Assembly (NCBI RefSeq): GCF_045290345.1 | Contig: NZ_CP155447.1 | Coordinates: forward strand, 7,750,001 to 7,814,000 | Direction of reading: 5' to 3' | Length of the DNA stretch: 64,000 nucleotides | From: Singulisphaera sp045290345 | GTDB lineage: Bacteria; Planctomycetota; Planctomycetia; Isosphaerales; Isosphaeraceae | In this document: one piece after another, positions 36,557 to 48,805 of the stretch | How the letters are laid out: each line of letters opens with the position of its first letter | Numbering within the stretch: position 1 is the first letter of the stretch | Program-made: the position numbers and the translations under genes | Notes under the pieces: model-generated | Seen by the model: only the letters and a program-made list of their open reading frames with translations | Told to the model about the DNA's origin: nothing | Databases searched by the model: none

Positions 36557-37165
36557 ATGAGCGAAGTCACACGCATCCTCTCGGCCATCGAGCGGGGTGA
36601 CCCGCGGGCCGCCGAGCAACTCCTCCCCCTGGTCTATGACGAGCTGCGACGGCTGGCCGCCCGGAAGCTGAGCGAGGAGAAGCCGGGACAGACGCTCCAG
36701 GCGACGGCGTTGGTCCACGAGGCGTACCTGCGGCTGCTCGATGGAGAGGGCGGCCGGGACTGGAACGGCCGCGGGCACTTCTTCGCCGCGGCCGCAGAGG
36801 CCATGCGCCGAATCCTGGTCGACGACGCCCGCCGCAAGCGACGCCCCAAGCACGGCGGCGACCGCAAGCGGCTCCCGCTCGAGGCGCTTGCCCTCCCGGT
36901 CGAGGACCGATTCCATGACCTGCTCGCCCTCGACGAGGCGTTGACCGCGCTCGCCGAGCGGGAACCGCTCAAGGCCGAACTGGTCAAGCTGCGTTTCTTC
37001 GCGGGCCTCTCGGTCGATGAGGCCGCCGCGTGCCTGGGAATCTCCCCGGTCACCGCCAAACGCCATTGGGCCGTCGCCCGCGCCTGGCTCTTCGCCGCCC
37101 TGTCCGACGGGGAGGCGGACCCCGGGGGGAAAAAAACCGACGGAGGTGATCCCCCCTCGCCCTGA
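36557..37165 (+). CDS. ECF-type sigma factor, TIGR02999-like, partner of the kinase downstream
   Basis: A 202-residue ECF sigma factor. Region 2 includes LLPLVYDELRRLAARKLSEE and LVHEAYLRLLD; region 4 includes ELVKLRFFAGLSVDEAAACL and ISPVTAKRHWAVARAWL. Together these match the TIGR02999/Sig-70_X6 type found in planctomycetes. This subfamily is commonly encoded directly before a Ser/Thr kinase, as here (43 bases). The kinase presumably controls its activity, replacing an anti-sigma factor. The ATG at 36557 begins MSEVTRILSAIERGD; longer frames upstream lack support. Confidence 0.93.
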   Translation: MSEVTRILSAIERGDPRAAEQLLPLVYDELRRLAARKLSEEKPGQTLQATALVHEAYLRLLDGEGGRDWNGRGHFFAAAAEAMRRILVDDARRKRRPKHGGDRKRLPLEALALPVEDRFHDLLALDEALTALAEREPLKAELVKLRFFAGLSVDEAAACLGISPVTAKRHWAVARAWLFAALSDGEADPGGKKTDGGDPPSP

Positions 37166-37207
37166 AACTCGCACTGTAATGCGAGGCAACTCGTTCGGGA
37201 CCCCCCC

Positions 37208-40588
<3,381 letters not shown>

Positions 40589-40752
40589 CGAACTCGTCTC
40601 GGCGGCATCCTGGGCGGCCTGGCTGGTAGAGGGCAGCATACTCACGCCGGCCCCTTGGTCTGCGCCGCGCCACCCGGTGGGCCGCCGTGACGCCCTCGTG
40701 GGGCGAGTCACCGGACGCCCATTGGTGATCCGTTGAAGCAAATCGGCCGGTG

Positions 40753-40937
40753 AGAGTCTGTCTCGTAAGTTCAGGGAAACCGAAAATTGAAGGCCGTTTG
40801 GGTGCCACGGGGTCCGTACTCGGAACCCGTGCACGCCAGGCCAAGGCATTCCCGCATGGGTTCCGAGTACGGAACCGCATGGCACCCAGCAGATCATTCA
40901 AAAGCACTCGTGGGATTCACCTTCTGGGACAGACTCT
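40753..40937. mobile_element. MITE-like palindromic element (185 bp)
   Basis: The element has short terminal inverted repeats (AGAGTCTGTCTC at 40753-40764 and GGGACAGACTCT at 40926-40937, 11 of 12 bases paired) and a long internal inverted repeat: 40800-40828 pairs with 40858-40887 with two mismatches and one gap. It codes for nothing. This layout fits a miniature inverted-repeat element mobilised by a transposase encoded elsewhere. No clear target-site duplication is seen. Confidence 0.6.
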
Positions 40938-41057
40938 GAGTCCCGCACGCGAAGAAAGACAATCACCGGCCACGGAACCTCCCCAGCGCCAGGTCTGCGC
41001 GCCGGGATAGCCGCCCTGTCATGTTTGCAGACCTCACCCCCCATGGGAGATTGCGCC

Positions 41058-41660
41058 ATGTGGACATTGAAGTCTTTCCGCTCATCGAATCCCCGTCCCC
41101 CGCACACGACGGCCCGCCGGTGGGCCCTGGAGACGCTGGAGGATCGCGCGCTGCTCAGTGCCAGCCCCACCGCGATCTACCCCCTCGGCGCGACGCCTCG
41201 GGCCGACGTGGCGAGTCTCGAAAAGGCAGGAAAGCAGGTGACTTTCCGCGGCAGTCTGGATGGGGTCGTGACCCGAGGCACTCCTGGCCCATCGGGGGCG
41301 CCCGTACTCGTGGAGGGCACGGGGCACGCGGCTCACCTGGGTCGGTTCACGTTCTCATTCCCGCATCTCGTGAATGCCACAACCAGGGTCGCCACCGGCA
41401 CCTATACCTTCACGGCGGCCAACGGCGACACGTTGACCGCCGACGTGACCGGGCAGGCAGTGCCGGTGGGGACGACCGGAGTGCTCCATATCGTGGAAAC
41501 CGCGACCATCACAGGCGGTACGGGCCGCTTCGCCGGCGCCACCGGGAGCTTTACCATCGAGCGCGACTACGACACGGTCGCCGGCACGACCACCGGCTCA
41601 TTCCTTGGGACGATCTCCCCCGCCGGCACGCGCCACCGTTGCCACAAGATCGGTCGGTGA
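41058..41660 (+). CDS. Secreted protein with planctomycete LEDRALLS motif
   Basis: A 200-residue protein. The N-terminus carries ALETLEDRALLSASP, the LEPR/LEDR-x-LLS motif found at the start of many planctomycete extracellular proteins and thought to guide secretion or surface attachment. The rest is a beta-rich domain with repeated Gly-Thr turns (TATITGGTGRFAGATGSFTI). The start at 41058 has GGGAG 8 bases upstream. A motif TGGTGRFAGATGS resembles allene-oxide-cyclase-like or DUF4402-type beta barrels, but I would not assign one. No enzymatic motif is seen. Confidence 0.8.
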   Translation: MWTLKSFRSSNPRPPHTTARRWALETLEDRALLSASPTAIYPLGATPRADVASLEKAGKQVTFRGSLDGVVTRGTPGPSGAPVLVEGTGHAAHLGRFTFSFPHLVNATTRVATGTYTFTAANGDTLTADVTGQAVPVGTTGVLHIVETATITGGTGRFAGATGSFTIERDYDTVAGTTTGSFLGTISPAGTRHRCHKIGR

Positions 41661-42084
41661 GCCTCGGTCGCGAACTGGGTCGCCCGGCGCCCCTTCCGGG
41701 CGCCGGGCAGTTTGCCGACACCATCACGCAGACCGCTGATCAACGAGTTTTTGAATTGCCGTTGGCTCGTCAGCGAAATCGAATAAATATGACAACATTG
41801 TGATGAAACGATGGGGGCTGCATGGCGCTTGGACGTTCAGCGCGACCTATCAGGTCGATGAGGTCCCGCCTCTGAGTCAGGACGAGGCCGATGCCCTCAA
41901 CGCGACGATCGCGGATTTTCCGGGCGACCCGAATTTCGCGTCACAGAGATCGAACCTGTGCTCGCAAAATTTTGGTGAGACGAATTCATGGGAATCAACG
42001 GTATTGTGATAAGGGCTAACGAATCCGGTTTCCCGTCTGGCCTAAGCTCGCTGAGCCAACCCGGTTACTCCATGAGGAAGCACG
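41661..42084. other. Intergenic region without a supported gene
   Basis: About 420 bases. An open frame at 41803-42009 has no ribosome binding site and no similarity I recognise. The promoter of the following MuiA-family gene should lie here. Confidence 0.4.
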
Positions 42085-43950
42085 ATGAGTTCCACCGCGA
42101 GGTCGGCCGTCTGCTGTCTTGCCGTCACTTTGTCGGGATCGACCGGGGCCCGAGCTGCTCCTCCGGCTCCCGACCGAGTTTCAGGACGTGTGACGCATGT
42201 GACGCTTTATCGCGGGCAGGCCATGGTCGTACGCACGATCCCCGTCGTCGGCGCCAAGGGAACTAGGGAACTCGTCGTCGATGACCTGCCGGAGCAAGTG
42301 GTTGCCGACAGCCTCGTCGCGGAAGGCAGCGAAGGGGTAGAGGTCCGCGCAGTGCAGGTCCGTAGCCGCGCCGTTGGCGAGGCGCCTCGTGACGAGGTTC
42401 GCAAACTCGATGAGAGTCTCGAGCAAGTCAAAGACAAATTGCTGGTGAACCAGAAGGTGCAGGAACGGTTGGCCAAGCAGACGACCTACCTCGACCAGCT
42501 CGATCGATTTGTCGCGACGACGGCCAAGGGCGACTTGGCCCGGGGCGTCCTGGATGCCGCGGCCCTGGAGAAGGTCACCCTCTTCTCGTTCGGCCAGCGC
42601 GACACGCTCGCCGACGCGGCGGTCACGCACGCCAGGGAAGCCACGGACCTGAACAAACAGCTCGACTTGCTCCAACGGCGGCGGGGTGAGCTGACCAGCG
42701 TCGCGTCCCGCACGGTTCGCGAGACGCTGCTGTTCCTCGACAAGCGGAGCGAAGGTCAGGACTCGGTCCGCCTGAGCTACCTGGTAGGTAAGTGTGAGTG
42801 GTCGCCTGCCTACACGTTCCGCACCGGCGGGGACCGAAAGCAGATCCGGGTTGAGTGCCACGGGCTGATCCAGCAGATGAGCGGCGAGGACTGGGACGGT
42901 GTGCAATTGACGCTCTCCACCGCCTCGCCGGGTCTGGGCGCATCGGGTCCTGGCCTGGCGGCGTTCGCAGTGACTCTCAGCAAGGAAGCCGCTCCGAAAC
43001 CGGTCGATCCCGAAGAACTGACCGCCCGGTTGGACGCCGCACGTGAGCGTCTGGGCGCTGCCGTGGCCCTCTATCGTGGCGCACCGAGCCCCGCCGAAAA
43101 GGCCAAACTCGACTGGGCGCTCAACGCCGCGGCCAACGAATTCCAGAGCTTGGAGCTGATGAGTGGCCGAGACCTGGTGAGCACGCTCCAGTCGACCGAG
43201 ACCGACGTGGCCGGCGGGCCCAGCTTGAACTACGCGGTCGCCGGATCGGCCAGCCTGGCCAGTCGACCCGATCAACAGGTGGTCCAGATCTTCCAGTCGA
43301 AATTCGAGAGCCGGTTCTATTCCGTGGCCACGCCGTTGGTCACCCGGCACGTCTTCAGGGAGGCGGAGGCGACCAACAGCGGCGGGCAGGACTTGCTGGC
43401 CGGCCCGATGTCGGTCTACCAGGACGGGCAATTCGTCGGCCGTGGCGAGATCCCCACAATTGCCCGCGGCCAGTTGTTCACGCTCGGCTTCGGGGTCGAC
43501 CCACAGCTCCGCGCCCGCCGCGAGTTGGCCGAGAAGACCGAGAGCTTGCAGGGCGGGAACCGGAAACTGGACTTCAAGTACCGGCTGCTCGTGGAGAACT
43601 ACAAGGACGAGCCGGCAAAGGTGCGGATCCTGGATCGTTTGCCCAACAGCGGCGACTCCGCACAAATCCGCGTGACGCTGGCCGAGGCGAAGGACGCACT
43701 GAGCGACGACGCCATCTACCTGCGCCGCCAGCGGCCGAAAGGCATCCTGCGTTGGGAGATCGAGGTCCCGGGCGGGGCGGTCCGCGAGAAGGCCCGCATC
43801 CTCGAATACGGGTTCTCGGTCGAATTCGACCACAACTTCCAGGTGAGCACCCTGGGCGGACAGCAGGCGAGGAGCGAGTTCGAGCAACTCGACCGTGTCC
43901 GGGTCCTTCCGGCCCCGGCCGCTGAACCGACCCCGCCGCCCGCGCCGTAA
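42085..43950 (+). CDS. MuiA-family (DUF4139) protein
   Basis: A 621-residue exported protein of the mucoidy-inhibitor MuiA family. After a short signal-like N-terminus comes a DUF4140-type domain (VTHVTLYRGQAMVVRTIPVV), a long coiled-coil segment (about residues 105-215, LDESLEQVKDKLLVNQKVQE), and a DUF4139 beta-domain (VRLSYLVGKCEWSPAYTFRT to the end). The family has no proven biochemical activity; MuiA of Shigella affects colony mucoidy. The coiled coil predicts oligomerisation. It is monocistronic as far as can be seen. Confidence 0.9.
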   Translation: MSSTARSAVCCLAVTLSGSTGARAAPPAPDRVSGRVTHVTLYRGQAMVVRTIPVVGAKGTRELVVDDLPEQVVADSLVAEGSEGVEVRAVQVRSRAVGEAPRDEVRKLDESLEQVKDKLLVNQKVQERLAKQTTYLDQLDRFVATTAKGDLARGVLDAAALEKVTLFSFGQRDTLADAAVTHAREATDLNKQLDLLQRRRGELTSVASRTVRETLLFLDKRSEGQDSVRLSYLVGKCEWSPAYTFRTGGDRKQIRVECHGLIQQMSGEDWDGVQLTLSTASPGLGASGPGLAAFAVTLSKEAAPKPVDPEELTARLDAARERLGAAVALYRGAPSPAEKAKLDWALNAAANEFQSLELMSGRDLVSTLQSTETDVAGGPSLNYAVAGSASLASRPDQQVVQIFQSKFESRFYSVATPLVTRHVFREAEATNSGGQDLLAGPMSVYQDGQFVGRGEIPTIARGQLFTLGFGVDPQLRARRELAEKTESLQGGNRKLDFKYRLLVENYKDEPAKVRILDRLPNSGDSAQIRVTLAEAKDALSDDAIYLRRQRPKGILRWEIEVPGGAVREKARILEYGFSVEFDHNFQVSTLGGQQARSEFEQLDRVRVLPAPAAEPTPPPAP

Positions 43951-44626
43951 CAAAAACCACGATCCTCGAAAGAGCGAAAGAACCCATGATTCTTGCAGTT
44001 TCCGCACCGGGTCAGTTTGCAGTAGCACGGCCGGCCCGGCCGTAATTCCCTTGGTCTGCAGTAGCACGGCCGGCCCGGCCGTAATTCTCTCGGGGTCGGC
44101 GTGAGTCTGAGGAATGGCCCTGGGCTGAGAGGGGGCCGGCCGGGCCGGCCGTACGACGTATTCGACTCAGCGAGCGCGGGTCCAAGAGGGACGGGAGTGC
44201 CAAGGGTTCGATCCGACATCGTTTTGGCCCAAGAGTACCGAGCCAAAATCAGTACGGCACGATGGCTTCAAAAGCGAAGTTGTTTCTCTCTGCAGCCGGC
44301 AAATCCTTCCGATGAAGTAAGGAATGCAAGAACGCCGGCTGCAGAGGAATAATAGGAATCGCAAAAAATAAATGAACGTAATGTGGATGAAAGATTTATG
44401 GTGTGTTAGTTGCCACAGATAATCGGAATTCTTGTTGAGAGGTAATATCAGTCGGCTTGAGAACGACTTCGATCCCTATTTTTGTTTCTGCGGTAGGGTT
44501 TGACGATCTTAAGTTACTGCGTTCAGAAAGCGGCCCAATGCGACCCCAGCATCGTTGTCTTTGGTCTGACCACTCCCATTTCCAAACTCGCTATGTCAGT
44601 TCTCTCACTCAACGGAGCCATCGAGA
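43951..44626. other. Intergenic region with GC-rich hairpin repeats, then AT-rich sequence
   Basis: 675 bases. The first part holds the hairpin repeats at 44018-44153. From about 44200 the base composition shifts to AT-rich, suggesting foreign or decayed DNA. No gene is seen. Confidence 0.5.
44018..44153. repeat. Direct and inverted copies of a CGGCCGGCCCGGCCG hairpin unit
   Basis: A 31-base unit (starting TGCAGTAGCACGG and ending CGTAATTC) occurs at 44018-44048 and again, identical, at 44057-44087. A related palindrome (GGCCGGCCGGGCCGGCCGTA) follows at 44131-44152 in inverted orientation. The units are themselves palindromic and look like REP/BIME-type extragenic elements. Confidence 0.75.
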
Positions 44627-45628
44627 ATGACGACGCCATTTCGAAAATCGCCGATCCTTACCCTTTGGACACTGATGTCAACATGCTGGATCGGCATTTT
44701 GATCATCTCTGGGGCGAGTTCGGGGCCGAAGACGATCGATGCCGAGCGGCTCTTGCTCCGAGATGCGAAGGGCAAAGTCAGGATTTCCATGGAAGTTGGT
44801 ACGGATGGGGCGCCATCTTTAAGGTTCTTGGACAGTAACGGCACCATCAGGACGAGAGTTGGCTTGTCCGCGAGTGGTGATGCGAGTTTGGTATTAGCGG
44901 ATCGAAAAGGCAAAAACCGCGTTCTCTTGGAGATGTCTTCTGACGAGACTCCGAGGCTCGAGTTCGTAGACCAGAATGGTCGCCCTCAGCTCACGGCGAG
45001 TTTGGCCCCCGAGGGACGGCCGATCTTTGAGTTGGGGAGAGTGAACGGAGCGGATTCCCTGATAAAGATGAGTCTCGCCCCGAGCGGCCTCCCTTATCTG
45101 AGTTTCTGGAGCATCGAGGGTGAGATGAATATGATGATCGGCGCGATGCCCAACGGGACCCCAGCGATCGCACTATACAAGGGAGAACAGATGCGAATGA
45201 GCTTAGGCCTCTGGCCTGATGGTCATCCGAATCAATACTTGTTCGACAGCGACGGTAAGGCCCGCTTTGCTCTTGAGGAGAGCGATTCCCGGGCGGGCCT
45301 CATGTACTTTGACAAAGCTGGCAAGGTGCGAATGCTCACTCACGTTTCCAATAACGGAACCGCCGCTCACATCATGATGGACGCTCAGGAATCGGCACGA
45401 CTGAGCCTGAAGACCATGGAAGACGGATATTCATCACTTTTATTTGCTGACAACAAAAATATTTCTCGCATGATCCTTGGGATCATGCCTGAGGGAATCC
45501 CCTCTCTGGAGATTTCGGATCCAGACGATACATCGCGTGTCTATCTTTCAACGACGAGGAAATCGGAACCGTATCTGGAAATGTATGGGGCCGACAAGAA
45601 GTCGATTACTAGAATCCCGGCTAAGTGA
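44627..45628 (+). CDS. Exported protein of tandem ~22-residue beta repeats
   Basis: A 333-residue protein with an N-terminal membrane or signal helix (WTLMSTCWIGILIISGASS) and then about 12 degenerate repeats of roughly 20-25 residues with the pattern R-x3-L-x4-DG-x-P-x-L-x-F-x-D-x2-G-x (for example VGTDGAPSLRFLDSNGTIRT and MSSDETPRLEFVDQNGRPQL). Such repeats predict a regular beta structure outside the cytoplasm. I do not know a function; similar repeats are found in hypothetical proteins of several phyla. Its GC content is lower than that of neighbouring genes, which suggests transfer. Confidence 0.7.
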   Translation: MTTPFRKSPILTLWTLMSTCWIGILIISGASSGPKTIDAERLLLRDAKGKVRISMEVGTDGAPSLRFLDSNGTIRTRVGLSASGDASLVLADRKGKNRVLLEMSSDETPRLEFVDQNGRPQLTASLAPEGRPIFELGRVNGADSLIKMSLAPSGLPYLSFWSIEGEMNMMIGAMPNGTPAIALYKGEQMRMSLGLWPDGHPNQYLFDSDGKARFALEESDSRAGLMYFDKAGKVRMLTHVSNNGTAAHIMMDAQESARLSLKTMEDGYSSLLFADNKNISRMILGIMPEGIPSLEISDPDDTSRVYLSTTRKSEPYLEMYGADKKSITRIPAK

Positions 45629-45665
45629 TGAGCCGTTGGGGGCTGGCAGAAATATGGCTGACCGG

Positions 45666-45692
45666 GAAAAAGGGGACGGATTGAATATTGAC
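45666..45692 (+). repeat. Solo copy of the RAYT-associated sequence
   Basis: GAAAAAGGGGACGG plus 13 more bases, ending AATATTGAC, matches the sequence directly before the RAYT gene (46658-46684) at 25 of 27 positions. It stands alone here, 1 kb upstream, between two genes. Confidence 0.75.
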
Positions 45693-45770
45693 CGACCCGG
45701 TTGTCGAACTTCGAAAAACAGGAAATTCTGAGGCAAGTGCAACTGTGACACCAGTTTAAAGGTGATTACA

Positions 45771-46526
45771 ATGAGATCGCTTTTATTCAGATTGGTCTAT
45801 GCTGTCGTTGGCCTGCACATGGCAGGAAGCTTTTGCGAGGCGGCATATGTAATTAATGCATGGATGGAGATCGGAGGTGTCCATATTCTAGATGGGCCAC
45901 AGGAAACCTGGGTTTTCGTCGAGACCCGGAAGGTCACCGAAGCGAGCTTTGGCATACTTACCGCCCCTCGCAAGACGCAGGTCGCTTCGCAGATGCTCTT
46001 CAAACTCAGCCCAGCTGGCGAGGTAAAAAAAGTGGCCCTCACCAAGGATGGGCCAGGCTTTCACCACAACAGTTGCAGCATTATCCGGCTCAAAGAAGGT
46101 TTCTATCTCTACAGGCTTCCCTCCTTAGGCCACGCTTCTGCAATCTTCAAGTGGCGCGGCGACCATTTCGGTCCGCTTGGTCAAGGGGAGTCTGAGGCGG
46201 ACACAAAAGTTATTGCCACGATCGAGCAGCAAGATTCTGCGGGCCGCGTCTTCGATAGCTTGGAGGCGGTTTCGGCGGAAAACGGCTGGACTTGCGTTGC
46301 AAAGTCGCCTCGCACACTTGCCATCCCGTCAAAAAAATTCCATTCAGTCAAGCATAACATACTGATCTCGGTCAGGGTGGGCGACTACTTTCGTCCGATA
46401 GCCGTTCTCGCCATGTTTCAAACTCGCGAGGGAATTCGGACCAAAGTATTGGTCGATGTGCCGTCGCCCGTACCCCGTGGTAGGCCGCGCCTTTCTCGTC
46501 CTCCAGGACCCCTCCACGAGCTTTGA
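45771..46526 (+). CDS. Hypothetical exported protein
   Basis: A 251-residue protein with a signal peptide (LVYAVVGLHMAGSFCEAA). I chose the ATG at 45771 with AAAGGTG 6 bases before it. The body is beta-rich and polar (IIRLKEGFYLYRLPSLGHAS); no motif is recognised. The last 25 residues are unusual (VPSPVPRGRPRLSRPPGPL) and could result from a frameshift, since another open frame continues from 46456. Low GC like the preceding gene. Confidence 0.55.
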   Translation: MRSLLFRLVYAVVGLHMAGSFCEAAYVINAWMEIGGVHILDGPQETWVFVETRKVTEASFGILTAPRKTQVASQMLFKLSPAGEVKKVALTKDGPGFHHNSCSIIRLKEGFYLYRLPSLGHASAIFKWRGDHFGPLGQGESEADTKVIATIEQQDSAGRVFDSLEAVSAENGWTCVAKSPRTLAIPSKKFHSVKHNILISVRVGDYFRPIAVLAMFQTREGIRTKVLVDVPSPVPRGRPRLSRPPGPLHEL

Positions 46527-46657
46527 AAATCGAAAAGGTGATATTCGCCAATTTCGCCGCTATCTGGGCAAGTTAGGATGCTACGAAGTGAAGAGCTTCG
46601 CAGGTATGATCTTGTCCATATTATGCAAGCCGCATCAAAAATTAAGAATGTCACCGT

Positions 46658-47393
46658 GAAAAAGGGGACGGAGGGAATATTGACGTGGCTTGAGTCCTCG
46701 ACTACCCTCGAGTCATGCCACGAACCGCTCGCGCTTCAGTCGGCGGGATGATCTACCACGACTTGAATCGCGGCAACCGTCGCGCAGCAGTCTTCCACAA
46801 GCCCGCCGACTACGACGCCTTCGTAGAGGCGATCGGCGACGCCCGCCGGCGTCTCCCCATCGACCTCTTCGGCTACTGCCTGACGCCGAACCATTTCCAC
46901 CTGGTCCTGCGCCCCCAGAGCGACGGCGATCTCGGGCGGTGGATGCGGTGGTTGCTCACCGCGCACGCGCAGCGATACCATCGCCATTACACGACCACCG
47001 GGCATGTCTGGCAGGGACGGTACAAGGCGTTCCCCGTCCAGGACGACGACCACCTGGCGACCGTGCTCCGCTACGTCGAGCGGAACCCCCTCGGCGCCGA
47101 GTTGGTTTCGCGTGCCGAGCACTGGAAGTGGTCGAGTCTGCCGGGTTGGCTCGCGGGCGCCCCGACCCTGTGGCGTGGCGACCCGTCGCCCCGCGATCCG
47201 GCGTGGGTCGATCGAGTGAACGAACCTCTCTCAGTGGGAGAGTTGCAGAGGCTGCAGGAATCGGTGGTCCGCGAACGCCCTTTCGGTGGCGAGGCGTGGA
47301 CCCGCCAAACGGCGCAATCGCTTGGGTTGGAGTCGAGCCTTCGAAACCGAGGGCGGCCGCGGAAGCAGTAAAGTCACTCCGTCTCCCCTTTTC
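46658..47393 (+). mobile_element. RAYT element: transposase gene with inverted end sequences
   Basis: The gene is bracketed by AAAAAGGGGACGGAGGGAAT on the left (46659 on) and, in inverted orientation, by CACTCCGTCTCCCCTTTTC on the right (47375-47393, complement GAAAAGGGGAGACGGAGTG). These are likely the ends recognised by the transposase. Related solo copies at 45666-45692 and 57743-57760 suggest a small dispersed REP-like family. Confidence 0.75.
46715..47371 (+). CDS. REP-associated tyrosine transposase (RAYT, Y1_Tnp family)
   Basis: A 218-residue IS200/IS605-related transposase of the RAYT type. The HUH motif is in GYCLTPNHFHLVLRP, the catalytic tyrosine is expected in LATVLRYVERNPLGAEL, and GHVWQGRYKAFPVQDDDHL is a family signature; the N-terminus MPRTARASVGGMIYHDLNRG is typical. 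RAYTs are single-copy, domesticated-looking transposases that process REP palindromes. The frame is intact and of normal length, so the protein is probably functional. Confidence 0.92.
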   Translation: MPRTARASVGGMIYHDLNRGNRRAAVFHKPADYDAFVEAIGDARRRLPIDLFGYCLTPNHFHLVLRPQSDGDLGRWMRWLLTAHAQRYHRHYTTTGHVWQGRYKAFPVQDDDHLATVLRYVERNPLGAELVSRAEHWKWSSLPGWLAGAPTLWRGDPSPRDPAWVDRVNEPLSVGELQRLQESVVRERPFGGEAWTRQTAQSLGLESSLRNRGRPRKQ

Positions 47394-47522
47394 TTGGGCC
47401 CGGTTTGAAGCCGTTTCTGAGAGCCTGGAAGGGGACTAGGCCAATTTACCGAACACGGTAGCCGGCGTAAGACAATACGCAAGCCATGCACACTACGAAT
47501 AATCGCTAATGGTGTAAACAAA

Positions 47523-47999
47523 ATGCGACCTGAAATATTGGCTTTTATTTATGCAATGGTTATGATAAATGCGTATTTGTGCTTGCTGTATCGCAGGCGT
47601 GATCGCCGTGTATCGCTCTTTAGGTGCCGCGTTTCGTTCTTGCTGATAGTTGTAGCGGAGTCTGCGGTAGTACTAGGATTCGCCCTCCAGTCAATGCCCA
47701 CTAGCCCGTGGGGGAGAGACGCGCTAGCTAAATCTGCGCACCACCGCGTCCAAGCGTGGTTATGCAGAGGACAATCCCAATCCTTTTTGCAAACGGCAGC
47801 TAAGTATGCTGCTGATGGTAGTGAACCGGATCGGGCATTGAACAGGTATTGGCGAGAAGAGGCTGAGACTGAAGCAAGGTTGGCTGAGTTTCACGAGCGC
47901 CTGGCACGGAAGTATCAATACGCAGCACGTTATCCGTGGTTTCCAGTTGATCCCGACCCACCTGCACCCAAGCCACCGAACGGAAAAGGGGGGGCATAG
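47523..47999 (+). CDS. Small membrane protein with a YPWFPVDPDPPAP-type tail
   Basis: A 158-residue protein. It has two N-terminal membrane helices (ILAFIYAMVMINAYLCLLY; VSFLLIVVAESAVVLGFAL), then a soluble part ending in EFHERLARKYQYAARYPWF and VDPDPPAPK. A tail of the type YERAARYPWLPVEPDPPEP is frequent in small planctomycete membrane proteins of unknown function. The sequence around the gene is AT-rich, and the gene lacks a strong ribosome binding site. Confidence 0.6.
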   Translation: MRPEILAFIYAMVMINAYLCLLYRRRDRRVSLFRCRVSFLLIVVAESAVVLGFALQSMPTSPWGRDALAKSAHHRVQAWLCRGQSQSFLQTAAKYAADGSEPDRALNRYWREEAETEARLAEFHERLARKYQYAARYPWFPVDPDPPAPKPPNGKGGA

Positions 48000-48076
48000 A
48001 GGAATTCGGTAAATATAAATATGATTATTTGTAGGTTGTGTTTTAGGTCTGATTTGGCTGATTGATATTAAATAAA

Positions 48077-48805
48077 TGAATGCGCTGGCTCCCCGCCGTC
48101 GAGACGCTGGGATCGACCACGGTCATCTGCACCGACAAGACCGGGACCCTGACCAGGAACGAGATGACCGTGCGCGCCTACGTCTTGGAGGGGGAGCGCC
48201 TCGACGTCACCGGCACGGGCTATGCCACGGTGGGAGGATTCCAACGAGCCGGGCGGACCGTCGATGCAAAGGCCGACGACCGCCTGACCCTGGCCCTGCG
48301 GATCGGTGCGCGATGCAACGACGCCGCCATCGAGATCCGCGACGGCCAGAGCGCGGTGCTCGGCGACCCGACCGAAGGGGCCTTGATCGTCGCGGCGGCC
48401 AAGGCGGGGCTGGGCCGGCGCCCTGCGGGGCCTGGACCTATAGCCTGCCGGCACGGGTCGGAAGGGGCGGGCCTGCTCCGGGCGGAGACGATGGCTTTCA
48501 TGACCTTGGCCCTGGCCCAGGTCGCACACGCCTTCAACGCACGCTCGCAGCGGCGGACCGCGTTCACGAGCCGCCTGTTCACGAACGGTTGGCTGTGGGC
48601 GGCCGTGATCGCCTGCGTCCTCCTCCAGGCTGCTGTGGTCTCCGTGCCGCTGCTCCAGCGCGTGCTCCATACCCTCCCGCCGAGCCCGTCGGGCTGGGCC
48701 GTCATCATCTCCTGTTCCCTGGCCCCGGTCGCTGCCGTGGAGATGGTCAAGCTCGTGCAAAATCGGTCGGGGTTGAACGGAGCCGGGGCGAAGATTGCCG
48801 GGTGA
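48077..48805 (+). pseudogene. Remnant of a P-type cation-transporting ATPase
   Basis: The open frame starts inside a P-type ATPase at RWLPAVETLGSTTVICTDKT, the phosphorylation motif (DKTGTLT), and ends with the C-terminal membrane part (AFMTLALAQVAHAFNARSQR). Between AAAKAGL and the C-terminal part some 300-400 residues expected in a Ca2+-ATPase are missing, including the hinge region. The N-terminal transport domain is also absent. It is a deletion derivative without transport function. Confidence 0.88.

Noticed and set aside
41803..42009. A 68-residue open frame before the MuiA-family gene
   Set aside because: No ribosome binding site, no signal peptide and no similarity I recognise. It may be a fragment but I cannot support it.
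42181..44067. A 628-residue open frame opposite the MuiA-family gene
   Set aside because: Also a mirror of a real gene. The product is rich in Leu, Arg, Gly and Gln without domain patterns and has no ribosome binding site.
44018..44087. Possible CRISPR repeats
   Set aside because: Only two identical units separated by 8 bases, both strongly palindromic and GC-rich, without further copies or cas genes. A REP-like pair fits better.
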